Positions 42,319 to 49,909 of a stretch of DNA of 64,000 nt are shown here, piece after piece. Both the position numbers and the translations under genes were made by a program. Source of the stretch: a virus; the IMG/VR virus record IMGVR_UViG_3300010396_000042, positions 1-64,000 of that record. One strand, given 5' to 3'. Positions within the stretch are counted from its first letter, which is position 1, and each line of letters starts with the position of its first letter. The notes beneath the pieces are model-generated. The model had not been told where the DNA came from. It saw only the letters and a program-made list of their open reading frames with translations, and did not search any database.

Positions 42319-43277
42319 GCCGCGTCGCCCCCAATCCGTACAGCCCCTTCGCGGACGCCGACCCGCAGCTGCGGCACCTGTTCCCCGTCCCGGCGTTCAT
42401 CTCCGTGCCGCCCGTGCCCGGGAGTCTCGCGCTGACCGGTTGCAGTCGGCTTGCCATGGTCCCGTGGGACGTCACTGAGGCGCCCGCGCGCGAGGAGCTG
42501 CCCGAGGGCACGTGCCCGTTGTGCGCGCGGCCGATGCGGGAGGGCAACCCGCAGCCGGATCAGCGGCCGGTCGCCGCGTGCCACCGCTGCCTGGCCCCAA
42601 CCCGGCACGACGGGCTGTGCGCGCTGTGCCGCGTGACCATGCACGAGCACTGGCAGGTCGAGCAAGCCGCAGACGCGGCGAACCAAGGCACGCTCGACTA
42701 CCGCGCGATCCGCCGCGAGCAGCACCCCGGATCCGTGCTGATCGAGAACGCGGCCGCGCTCCTCGACGATCACGGCGAGGGCAGCCGCAGTGCTCTCGCC
42801 GCCGCGGACATGGCCATGCCTCCCGCGCAATGGTGCCGCGCCTACGGTGTCACCATTCTCGACCCCGACGGGTGGCGTCACGGCAACTTCCATCCCTGGG
42901 ACGCCCCGGTCACGCTCGCCGAGTTCTCCCGCCGCGCAGCGATGAGCACCACCGACTGCGCTAACCCCGCATGGGAGGGCATCAGCCGGGACCTGAAGGC
43001 GCAGAGCGCGGCCACTCAGCCCCTGCCCGGCCACTCCGGCAAGCTCGCCCAACGCCCCGACTGGTTGGACAAGCCCGAGCGCGCGCTGACCGCCGAGGAG
43101 ATCGGCACCTACCGCCTTGACCACTGCGGGACCTGCCGCGACGCCGAGTTCTACGGCTGGAGCGGAACCACCGCCAGCCAGGCACACGCGGAACACCAGG
43201 AGACCAACGACGTCGGGCCGCTAAGAGGCACGCCCTGCCGCTGCCCGAAGTGCACGGACGGTGGCGGCCGCCGATGA
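42315..43277 (+). CDS. Zinc-ribbon-rich hypothetical protein
   Basis: 320 residues. CPLCARPM, CHRCLAP and CALC near residues 67-105 and HCGTCRDA with CRCPKC at the end form at least two probable zinc sites. TTG 42315 is the start, overlapping the previous stop. The DNA- or RNA-binding role that zinc ribbons often have cannot be confirmed. Confidence 0.55.
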   Translation: MSRVAPNPYSPFADADPQLRHLFPVPAFISVPPVPGSLALTGCSRLAMVPWDVTEAPAREELPEGTCPLCARPMREGNPQPDQRPVAACHRCLAPTRHDGLCALCRVTMHEHWQVEQAADAANQGTLDYRAIRREQHPGSVLIENAAALLDDHGEGSRSALAAADMAMPPAQWCRAYGVTILDPDGWRHGNFHPWDAPVTLAEFSRRAAMSTTDCANPAWEGISRDLKAQSAATQPLPGHSGKLAQRPDWLDKPERALTAEEIGTYRLDHCGTCRDAEFYGWSGTTASQAHAEHQETNDVGPLRGTPCRCPKCTDGGGRR

Positions 43278-43657
43278 GCCCTTCGCGCACCACCGCTCTC
43301 GATCTGATCACCGGCCCTGGTCACGTGCCGTTCACGCGGCAGATGGCGCTGGACATGTCCGAGGCCGTACTGCAGAGCCACATCCTCGGCGAGGCGCGCG
43401 ATCTCGGCTGGGGTCTGCGTTATCACACCTACGACTCCCGCAAGTCCGAGAAGGGCTTCCCGGATCTCGTGCTCGTTCACGAACGCCAGCGACGCCTGCT
43501 TATCAGCGAGCTGAAGAAGGAGACCGGCCGCCAGAGCCCCGAGCAGAAGGATTGGGAGCGCGCACTGCTGGCTATCGGCCAGGAGTTCTACCTGTGGCGC
43601 CCCACGGACTGGCTCAACCGCTCCGTCACCCGGATCCTGCTGCGGCGGCCCGCGTGA
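43274..43657 (+). CDS. VRR-NUC-type nuclease
   Basis: 127 residues. EAVLQSHILGEARDLGW, then GFPDLVLV and LISELKKE follow the PD-(D/E)XK order of stand-alone VRR-NUC domains, which cut branched DNA. A common member of actinophage replication/recombination modules. ATG 43274 overlaps the preceding stop. Confidence 0.83.
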   Translation: MSPSRTTALDLITGPGHVPFTRQMALDMSEAVLQSHILGEARDLGWGLRYHTYDSRKSEKGFPDLVLVHERQRRLLISELKKETGRQSPEQKDWERALLAIGQEFYLWRPTDWLNRSVTRILLRRPA

Positions 43658-44295
43658 CCCACACGCCCCTGAAGGTTCCCTCGCGGATGGCCGGCCTGCC
43701 GCGGGACAAGCACGGCCGCGTCGTGCCCTGGTTCGTCGCCTTCATCGACGGCCAGCCCGATTTCCGGGTCATCCGCGACGACGGCATCAACCTCGCGCTG
43801 CACGCGAGCATCTGCTGGCTGTGCGGCAGGCCGATGGGACGCTTCACGGCATTCGTGATCGGCCCGATGTGCGCGGTCAACCGCGTCACCGCCGAGCCCG
43901 GCTCCCACACGGATTGCGCGCTGTACGCCGTGAAGGCCTGTCCGTTCCTTTCCAACCCCCGCATGCAGCGCCGCGAGATCGAAGGCTGGACTCCTCCGGC
44001 AGGCGTCGGGATCAAGCGCAACCCCGGGGTCGCGCTCGTGTGGGTCACCCGCTCCTTCTCGCTGTTCCCTGACGGTCTGGGCTCCCATCTGATCCGCCTG
44101 GGCGACCCGGCGTCCGTGTTCTGGTTCGCCGAAGGCCGCACCGCGACCCGCGCCGAGGTCCTGGCCTCGATCGACTCGGGGATGCCGATCCTGCGTGATG
44201 CCTGCGACCAGGACGAGGACCCCGAGCAGTCACGGCGCGATGTCGAAGCCGAATACCGTCGAGCGCTCGCGCTGGTTCCCGGTGATGCGCTATGA
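43654..44295 (+). CDS. Conserved phage protein with Cys motifs
   Basis: 213 residues. CWLCGRPMGRFTAFVIGPMC and SHTDCALYAVKACPFLSNP look like a conserved, structured core with a likely metal site; I have seen similar sequences in actinobacterial phages and plasmids without an assigned function. GTG 43654 overlaps the nuclease stop. Confidence 0.65.
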   Translation: MTHTPLKVPSRMAGLPRDKHGRVVPWFVAFIDGQPDFRVIRDDGINLALHASICWLCGRPMGRFTAFVIGPMCAVNRVTAEPGSHTDCALYAVKACPFLSNPRMQRREIEGWTPPAGVGIKRNPGVALVWVTRSFSLFPDGLGSHLIRLGDPASVFWFAEGRTATRAEVLASIDSGMPILRDACDQDEDPEQSRRDVEAEYRRALALVPGDAL

Positions 44296-44687
44296 CCGAC
44301 GATCCGACCCGAGAACAGCACCGCGCGGCGCCCGATCGAGCCAGCGCCACACAACCGCGCCCGCGGATCCTCGCCAAGACCGTCTTGAGCGCGTTCACAG
44401 GTGCTGGTGTGCTGATCGCGACCGGCGACGTGATGGTCGGCGCGCCCTGGTATGACGCGGCTGGTGCGGCCGCCGTCGCCGTCATCGCCGCGGTGTACCT
44501 GGGCCGCGTGATCCACATCGGGCAACGGCACTGGGCCATGTGCGGCGACGAGATGTGGCTCGGCGGCGAGCCCGCGTTTATCTGCCGGCGCCGCCGCCAT
44601 CACCGGGGCGATCACCGCGAGGACAACGTCTCCTGGAACCGCGATGGCGGCCCGTACTACACCTGGCGCGGACGGCCGACGCGATGA
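44292..44687 (+). CDS. Two-span membrane protein
   Basis: 131 residues. Hydrophobic segments at ~28-48 and 55-75 followed by a His/Arg-rich cytoplasmic tail (CRRRRHHRGDHREDN). Overlaps both neighbours. Unknown function. Confidence 0.55.
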   Translation: MTDDPTREQHRAAPDRASATQPRPRILAKTVLSAFTGAGVLIATGDVMVGAPWYDAAGAAAVAVIAAVYLGRVIHIGQRHWAMCGDEMWLGGEPAFICRRRRHHRGDHREDNVSWNRDGGPYYTWRGRPTR

Positions 44688-45043
44688 GGAACCGTCTGCT
44701 CGACCTTGCGTTCTTCCTGCTCGGCGGCTTCGTCGGCATGATCCCGCTGCCCGTGGCGCAAGAGGCCGCGTCGTTCCTGCTCGTGCTCGCCCTCCTGGCA
44801 GTGCTCAGCCACCTGTGCGGCCGCGCCCTCGCGCTGTTCACCCGCGCCCTGGCCCGGCCTGCGCGCCGCCTGCTCGCGCTCACCCCGGACCGGCCGAGTC
44901 CGCTGCTGACGACACCGGCACGTCGGCGCCTGATCGCGTGGTTGGCGTGGCGCCGCCCGCACTTACATACCGGGTCGCCGAGCCCCGGCCGGCGACGCCA
45001 CGAGCACGACGTACCGCTGCCGCTCGCCACGCCACCCCCATGA
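44684..45043 (+). CDS. Two-span membrane protein
   Basis: 119 residues. LAFFLLGGFVGMIPLPVA and SFLLVLALLAVLSHLCG are membrane helices; the C-terminal half is basic and Pro-rich. ATGA overlap upstream. Precedes the replication initiator gene by 34 bases. Unknown function. Confidence 0.55.
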   Translation: MRNRLLDLAFFLLGGFVGMIPLPVAQEAASFLLVLALLAVLSHLCGRALALFTRALARPARRLLALTPDRPSPLLTTPARRRLIAWLAWRRPHLHTGSPSPGRRRHEHDVPLPLATPPP

Positions 45044-45077
45044 ACATCAGAGCTTTGAGACTAACGGGAGCCCGCAG

Positions 45078-46034
45078 GTGCACGACGACGACGAGCAGGA
45101 CGACCCACCCATGGTGGAGCGCAACGACTGGCTGCGCACCATCGAACGGCTCAAAATGCCCTCCACCCGCGTAGGGATCGCCCTCTACATCGCGTGGAAG
45201 GGCAACCAGGACGGCAGCAGCATCACCGTGGGCGAGAAGCGCATCGCCCGCGTCTTCGGGATCGACGTGAGCACCGCGCGACGGCACATGGACGCCCTGC
45301 GCAAGCTGCGCCTTATCTACCGTAAGAGCCGCGGCAGCGGCCGCGGCGGCACGGGCACGATCGCCAGCAGCCACTACCTGTGCTACCCGGATGACATCAC
45401 GAAGCTGCCGTGGCACCACGACGTCGACATGCAGCCCTCCGAGCAGCCGCTCACCGCGCTGCCGGACACCGAGTACACCGTGCACCTGGGTGCGGTGAAG
45501 GCTGTGGACAATCCCGAACACCGCGCACCTGTGCCCGGTGAAGATCCTGTGGATAACCAGGAACACCGCGCACCAGTGCGTGCTGAAGCCGCCGAAACGC
45601 CTGTGGACAACTTCGAACACCGCGCATCCACGCACGCTGTTTCAGAAGGAACACCGCGCACTGACGACGAGAACACCGCGCACCAGAGCCAGGAACACCG
45701 CGCACTGACGACGAGAACACCGCGCACCAGTGCGCGGCTACCTAACTACTACCAACCCTCTACCAACCCGAAGACCAACTGTTCTCTCGTAAGCCGGGTA
45801 CCTCACGTGCCGAAAACGATCAAGAACGAGGCACCGAGGAATCTCGCTCCGAACCCCGACTACCCCGCCGCCCGCGACACGCTCCTGCTGTTGCCCGACC
45901 TCGGCGCCATGGTCATGGCGCTCGCAGCCAAGGAGCTGGCCGCCGAAGGCCACGAAGATCCTCCCCTCGAGGCACATGTCATCCGCGCCGCCGAGATCGC
46001 CACCCGGCCCGGGCCCGAGCGGATGTCGGCATGA
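45078..46034 (+). CDS. Replication initiator with embedded origin
   Basis: 318 residues, GTG start. Residues ~15-85 form a winged helix (WLRTIERLKMPSTRVGIALY, VGEKRIARVFGIDVSTARRH, MDALRKLRLIYRKSRG), like the N-terminal DNA-binding part of lambda O-type initiators. Residues ~140-225 have no stable fold; their DNA instead carries iterons and DnaA boxes. The C-terminal ~60 residues may contact the helicase loader or helicase. The lambda O gene has the same plan, with the origin inside the initiator gene. Function is inferred from domain plus origin. Confidence 0.8.
   Translation: MHDDDEQDDPPMVERNDWLRTIERLKMPSTRVGIALYIAWKGNQDGSSITVGEKRIARVFGIDVSTARRHMDALRKLRLIYRKSRGSGRGGTGTIASSHYLCYPDDITKLPWHHDVDMQPSEQPLTALPDTEYTVHLGAVKAVDNPEHRAPVPGEDPVDNQEHRAPVRAEAAETPVDNFEHRASTHAVSEGTPRTDDENTAHQSQEHRALTTRTPRTSARLPNYYQPSTNPKTNCSLVSRVPHVPKTIKNEAPRNLAPNPDYPAARDTLLLLPDLGAMVMALAAKELAAEGHEDPPLEAHVIRAAEIATRPGPERMSA
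45503..45727. other. Replication origin: DnaA boxes and iterons
   Basis: Seven copies of GAACACCGCGCA(C/T) start at 45516, 45561, 45615, 45649, 45671, 45693 and 45715. The last four are exactly 22 bases apart. Each of the first three is preceded, with a constant 13-base start-to-start distance, by a DnaA box in reverse orientation: TGTGGACAA (45503), TGTGGATAA (45548), TGTGGACAA (45602). A comparatively AT-rich stretch (45732-45835) follows and could be the unwinding region. Confidence 0.85.
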
Positions 46035-46351
46035 GCGCCCGTCGCACGGTGCTGCGCGGCACCTCGGGCCTACCGCTTGGCCCCAAGGCCCGCGTCACGC
46101 GCCAGAACCTGCTCGACGCGCTCGCCGAGGTCCTCGCCTGCACCCCGTGGCACCTGGTCACGGTCACCGACGTCGCCTACACGGCGAACACGAGCCCTGC
46201 GACGTTCTACCAGTATTTCGAGTCGCTCGCCGAAGCGGTCCTGGAGCTGGCCGCGGCCGCCGAACGCTCGCGCCGCACCATGCCCGAGCACCTGGAGATG
46301 ATCACCGGGCTGCTGCGGTTCGAGCGACGCGCTCTGGCGGTGCGCCGATGA
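46031..46351 (+). CDS. TetR-type HTH protein without ligand domain
   Basis: 106 residues. TRQNLLDALAEVLACTPWHL, VTVTDVAYTANTSPATFYQY and FESLAEAVLEL reproduce the TetR N-terminal DNA-binding domain. Only about 25 residues follow, so the ligand-binding/dimerisation half is missing. Overlaps initiator and next gene by 4 bases each. Probably a regulator reduced to its DNA-binding part. Confidence 0.78.
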   Translation: MSARRTVLRGTSGLPLGPKARVTRQNLLDALAEVLACTPWHLVTVTDVAYTANTSPATFYQYFESLAEAVLELAAAAERSRRTMPEHLEMITGLLRFERRALAVRR

Positions 46352-46638
46352 GCACCCGCAACGTCAAAGACCTCCTCGTCGAGATCTGGGAGGGCAAGCT
46401 GCGCGCCGCGGGCGCCCGCAACCCGCACGCCCTGGCCCTGGAGCTCGCAGCGATCGCCGAGGCGCACGGCATCCGCCTGGCCCGCCCCGCGCTCCTGCAC
46501 GACCCGGCAGCCGACTGGAAACCAACCCCGCAGCTGACGGCCGCCGCGCAATCTGCCGACCACGCCTCGAACAACCAGGCCGTCAAAGCGCTGATCGCGC
46601 AGCGCCCGGCCTGCCCCGATCGGCAGGACGGCTCATGA
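46348..46638 (+). CDS. Small helical protein
   Basis: 96 residues, beginning MSTRNVKDLLVEIWEGKLRA. Helical first half, less ordered end. Overlaps both neighbours by 4 bases. No family recognised. Confidence 0.55.
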   Translation: MSTRNVKDLLVEIWEGKLRAAGARNPHALALELAAIAEAHGIRLARPALLHDPAADWKPTPQLTAAAQSADHASNNQAVKALIAQRPACPDRQDGS

Positions 46639-47711
46639 CCGCCACCCTCGATACACCGCCGGCCACCTCCAGCCGGCGTGTCGGTGCCCCTGGCGCCCGG
46701 CTCAAGCGGGAGCTCGCCGCGACCTTCGCGCGGCTGCGCCCGGCCGGATCCTGGCACGAGCACGCGGCGTGCCGAACCAGCGACCCGGAAGCGTTCTTCG
46801 AGACCACGTCCGCCGACGCGGCCAAGGCCGTGTGCCGCGGCTGCCCGGTCATCGACAAGTGCCTGCGCTGGGCCCTGGAGTCCCAGGAGGCGCACGGCGT
46901 GTGGGGCGGCCTGACCGAACTCGAACGCGGCGAGCTGACCGGTGCGCAACCCGGCTCCCCCGAGCGACGCGCCAAGGCGCTGCGCTACGCCACGCGCCTC
47001 GCAGCGCTCGCACACAGCAAGGAGCAGCGCATGGCCGCACTCAAGGCCGCCCAAACCCCCGCGGCGCATTCCGCGCCGCAGCCTAAGAAGCGCACCGTGC
47101 CCGGCGCGCTACCGCGCTCGGCGCAGGTCAAGCGTCGCAAAGGCTGCCCCGTCGCGCCCACCACGGCGCCGATCGCCATCTATCAGGGCGACCCCTGGAT
47201 CAACCACCGCATCAAACTCGCCGTCGCCCCCGCGCCGCTGCAACCGGGCCACAGCGACGAACGCAAACCCCTGAGCGAGCGCGAAGCCGAAGTCCTCGAC
47301 CTGATGGCCGAAGGGCTGAGCAACAAGCAGATCGGAGCCAAACTCGTCCTCAGTCCGCTGAGCATCAAGACCCACAAGGTCCGCATCGCCGAGCACCTCG
47401 GCGGCTGCGGCGAAACGAGCCACTCGGTGGCGCTCGGCTACGCGCACGGCTACCTGCGCCCGCATCCGCTGTCCCCGAACCACCTGATCAACCCCACCGA
47501 GCGCCCGCTCGAGGTACTGCGCCTGCTGCCGGAAGGGCTGCGCAACAGCGAGATCGGCGCCCGGCTGCACGTGAGCGAGGAAACCGTCAAGAGCCATGTC
47601 GCGCGCCTGCTCAAGATCTACGGCGCGCGCAACCGCGCGCACCTGGTGTCCATCGCGTTCGACACCGGGTTGTTCGTCGCGATCCTCGAGGAAACCGAGG
47701 GGCGCCCATGA
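46635..47711 (+). CDS. WhiB domain fused to two LuxR-type HTH domains
   Basis: 358 residues. A WhiB-like iron-sulfur domain with C46, C67, C70 and C76 (CRGCPVIDKC) and the GVWGG turn (88-92) is followed by a basic linker and two GerE/LuxR helix-turn-helix domains (about 211-272: LSEREAEVLDLMAEGLSNKQ; 289-345: LRNSEIGARLHVSEETVKSH). WhiB proteins act with the primary sigma factor. Here the fusion supplies its own DNA-binding arms. Likely a transcription factor sensing redox or iron-sulfur state; targets unknown. Confidence 0.87.
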   Translation: MTATLDTPPATSSRRVGAPGARLKRELAATFARLRPAGSWHEHAACRTSDPEAFFETTSADAAKAVCRGCPVIDKCLRWALESQEAHGVWGGLTELERGELTGAQPGSPERRAKALRYATRLAALAHSKEQRMAALKAAQTPAAHSAPQPKKRTVPGALPRSAQVKRRKGCPVAPTTAPIAIYQGDPWINHRIKLAVAPAPLQPGHSDERKPLSEREAEVLDLMAEGLSNKQIGAKLVLSPLSIKTHKVRIAEHLGGCGETSHSVALGYAHGYLRPHPLSPNHLINPTERPLEVLRLLPEGLRNSEIGARLHVSEETVKSHVARLLKIYGARNRAHLVSIAFDTGLFVAILEETEGRP

Positions 47712-48151
47712 GCGTCCCCACCACGACCGGCGTCGTCGTGCGCGTACCGGGGCGCACCGACGCCCGCATCACCCGGCTGATCACCGTCGGAGACGAGAGC
47801 TGGGCGGCTCTGGCGCCGCTGATCCCCCCGCGCACGCGGGGGGCCGGCCACCACAGCGGCCGGCTCCCCCTGGACGACCGCACGGTCCTGGCCGGGATCC
47901 TCACCGTCCTGGCCAACGGCATCGGCTTCGAGGCACTGCCGGTCGAGCTGGGCTACGGCTCCGGCATGACCTGCTGGCGGCGCCTGCGCCACTGGCACCA
48001 AGCCGGAGCATGGCCCGCGATCGCCGCGCGGCTGCGCGAAGTCCTGCCGCCCGGCGCGAGCGTGAACCTCTCCCGCGTCGACGGCCTTTTCGCCGGCCCG
48101 CCTCGCGCACGCCGCGCCGCGGCCGCGCACCCGCAGGGCGGCGCCGCGTGA
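47708..48151 (+). CDS. Stand-alone transposase-type N-terminal domain (DUF4096-like)
   Basis: 147 residues. WAALAPLIPP, DDRTVLAGILTVLANGIGFE, LPVELGYGSGMTCWRRLRHW and AIAARLREVL match the N-terminal domain of IS5-type transposases. No DDE catalytic part follows and no terminal inverted repeats are visible; the gene is a tidy operon member with 4-base overlaps. It seems to have been recruited as a DNA-binding protein rather than being an insertion-sequence remnant. Confidence 0.75.
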   Translation: MSVPTTTGVVVRVPGRTDARITRLITVGDESWAALAPLIPPRTRGAGHHSGRLPLDDRTVLAGILTVLANGIGFEALPVELGYGSGMTCWRRLRHWHQAGAWPAIAARLREVLPPGASVNLSRVDGLFAGPPRARRAAAAHPQGGAA

Positions 48152-48738
48152 GCATCCCGACCGCCGCCCGGGTGCGCTGCCCGATCACGCACTGCCACTT
48201 CGAGCACATCCCCCGCACCCGGCACGCGGCCGCAGCGGGTCACGCCCTGCCCGACGGCACCCTGCTCGCCGTGCCGGCCATCACCGAGTCGGCGACCGAG
48301 CGGCGCCCCCAGGCACACCTGGTCGCCGGGCACAGCCTCTCCGAGTGGATCACTGAGGTGGTGCGGCTGCGCGAGATCCTCGCCGACCCCGACAGCCAGG
48401 TCGCCGCCGCCCGCGAGGCGCAGCTGCTCACTCTCGAACGCGCCCGCCGCGTCGAGGCCGAACGCGACGCCGCGCTGCGCCAAGTCGAGCAGCTGCGCGC
48501 CAAGCTCGCCGGCCGCGTGGCCAAGCCCGGACCGATCCCGGGCGCCACGCCGAAAGCCATCTGCCCCGTATGCCAGCGCCCGTTCCTGCTGCGCCTCGAC
48601 GGACGCATCCGCATGCACAACCAGCCCGGGAAAACCCAGCAGACCTGCGCCGGATCCGGGGCTCAGATCACCGAACCAACGCCCGCGGCCGCGCACACAG
48701 GCGCCGCCGCGACTTCGAACCTTGAGAGGACAGCATGA
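48148..48738 (+). CDS. Zinc-finger/coiled-coil hypothetical protein
   Basis: 196 residues. CPITHCHFEHIP at the N-terminus, a coiled coil (AAREAQLLTLERARRVEAER, QVEQLRAKL) and CPVCQRPFLLRLDGRIRMHN with a later Cys form two likely metal sites. GTG 48148 overlaps the preceding stop. Unknown function. Confidence 0.55.
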   Translation: MSIPTAARVRCPITHCHFEHIPRTRHAAAAGHALPDGTLLAVPAITESATERRPQAHLVAGHSLSEWITEVVRLREILADPDSQVAAAREAQLLTLERARRVEAERDAALRQVEQLRAKLAGRVAKPGPIPGATPKAICPVCQRPFLLRLDGRIRMHNQPGKTQQTCAGSGAQITEPTPAAAHTGAAATSNLERTA

Positions 48739-49401
48739 ACGAGATCCAGAACACCAGCCGGTTCGTGAAGGAACAGGGGGGGGGCTCAGCTGATCCTCGC
48801 CGAAGCGATGGCCGGCAAGAGCAGCACCGAGATCATCACCGGCATGGAGGCCGCCGGACAGCGGCAGCTCGTCACCTCCCAGCTCCTGCCCGCCAACACC
48901 TACGGAACGGACGCCGAGTTCGAGGCGGTCGGCTTCGTGTTCGGTGACCCGCTGCCCGACGACCCGATGTTCCGCCCGGCTGCCCTGCCGCAGGGCTGGT
49001 CCAAGCGCGACAGCGACCACGACATGTGGTCGTACGTCGTCGACGAGCACGGCCGTGACCGTGTCTCAGTGTTCTACAAGGCGGCGTTCTACGACCGTTC
49101 CGCGCACATGTGCCTGGAGAGCCTCGGAAGCTACATCAGCGCGTGCCGGTATCACGGCCGCGACATCGTCGCAGATCCGACGTGGGCAACCCCAGCGGCG
49201 ATCATGAAGGCTGCCATCGCATCGGCTGAGCACGCCGCCAAGGAAGTCGTGGACTGGCAGCGGCATCTGGATATGGGGTCGAACCCTGAGATGTCCAGGA
49301 AGTACGTGGAGCAGTACACCGCCGAGCGCGAGCAGTACCTCGCGATCGCTGCCCGGTTCAGGGGCGAGACGGCACCGCACAGCGAGGCGATCGCGTCGTG
49401 A
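48735..49401 (+). CDS. Hypothetical protein interrupted at a nine-G tract
   Basis: ATG 48735 begins MNEIQNTSRFVKEQGG in one frame; after the G9 run (48776-48784) sensible sequence resumes in another frame (AQLILAEAMAGKSSTEI, then a full ORF to 49401). Removing one G would join them into one protein of ~220 residues. The downstream part has an ordered fold (LLPANTYGTDAEFEAVGFVF, DRVSVFYKAAFYDRSAHMC). The break may be a sequence error, slippage or phase variation. ATG 48808 could start a short version. Function unknown. Confidence 0.6.
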
Positions 49402-49406
49402 GCGGG

Positions 49407-49649
49407 TCAGCCTTCTGCTTCGTCGCTCGGCATGCGCGCCTCCGGGTGGGCGCGCCGGAACGCGCTGATACGCGCCTGCACGTGGGCGCGGATGTCCTTC
49501 GCCCGGTCGGTGCCCTCGGCAGAGCAGACGACCTCGTAGTCGACCCATTCGCCTTCGGGGATTCTGATCGGCCTGTTCTTGGTCACGTTCCAATTCCGCC
49601 AGTTCCGGTTCCGGGAGTGTTTCGGCTGGTCGCTGGCGGGATCGGTCAC
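49407..49649 (-). CDS. Small basic/acidic protein facing palindromic operators
   Basis: 80 residues from a GTG start. Basic first third (HSRNRNWRNWNVTKNRPIRI), then EWVDYEVVCSAEG and a helix KDIRAHVQARISAFRRAH. Ribbon-helix-helix-like by pattern, but not certain. It is the only minus-strand gene between 32 and 59 kb and points away from three identical palindromes. May be an autoregulated repressor; inference. Confidence 0.55.
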   Translation of the reverse strand: MTDPASDQPKHSRNRNWRNWNVTKNRPIRIPEGEWVDYEVVCSAEGTDRAKDIRAHVQARISAFRRAHPEARMPSDEAEG

Positions 49650-49699
49650 GCCCGTACGGTAACGGCGCCTCGAGCGGCGCGTCTAGGGCGGCACACCGG

Positions 49700-49790
49700 A
49701 CCGCATATGCAGTCGATGCCGTTTCGTGACCAACCCGCCTTGTACTGCATATGCAGCGAGTACTAACCTGAGCTTACTGCATATGCAGTA
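49700..49790. promoter_or_regulatory. Three palindromic operators
   Basis: ACCGCATATGCAGT (49700-49713), ACTGCATATGCAGC (49744-49757) and the perfect 16-base TACTGCATATGCAGTA (49775-49790). Centres are 44 and 32 bases apart. They lie between a leftward gene (start 49649) and a rightward tRNA/operon (49803 on), so could control both. Confidence 0.7.
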
Positions 49791-49802
49791 GCTCTGGGTT
49801 CT

Positions 49803-49876
49803 GGCTCCGTAGCTCAGCGGTTAGAGCAGCGCGCCTTATAAGCCGCAGGTCGCGGGTTCGAACCCCGCCGGAGCTA
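49803..49876 (+). tRNA. tRNA-Ile (anticodon TAT)
   Basis: Acceptor GGCTCCG pairs with CGGAGCT (one G-T). D-arm is GCTC/GAGC. Anticodon loop CTTATAA gives TAT. T-arm is GCGGG/CCCGC with loop TTCGAAC. The 3' CCA is not encoded. The anticodon stem closes only if one C is bulged (GCG-C-GC against GCCGC), making the arm 18 rather than 17 bases. AUA codons should be rare in this GC-rich genome, so the need for this tRNA is odd. Confidence 0.85.
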
Positions 49877-49909
49877 CCCATCCCGATCCCCCAGCGAACC
49901 AAGGAAGTC

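Noticed and set aside
45503-45727. CRISPR-like array
   Set aside because: Repeats are 13 bases with uneven, short and partly identical spacers and lie in a coding frame; no cas genes are nearby. They fit origin iterons.
47708-48151. Insertion sequence
   Set aside because: Transposase-type domain only; no catalytic domain, no terminal inverted repeats, and perfect operon overlaps.
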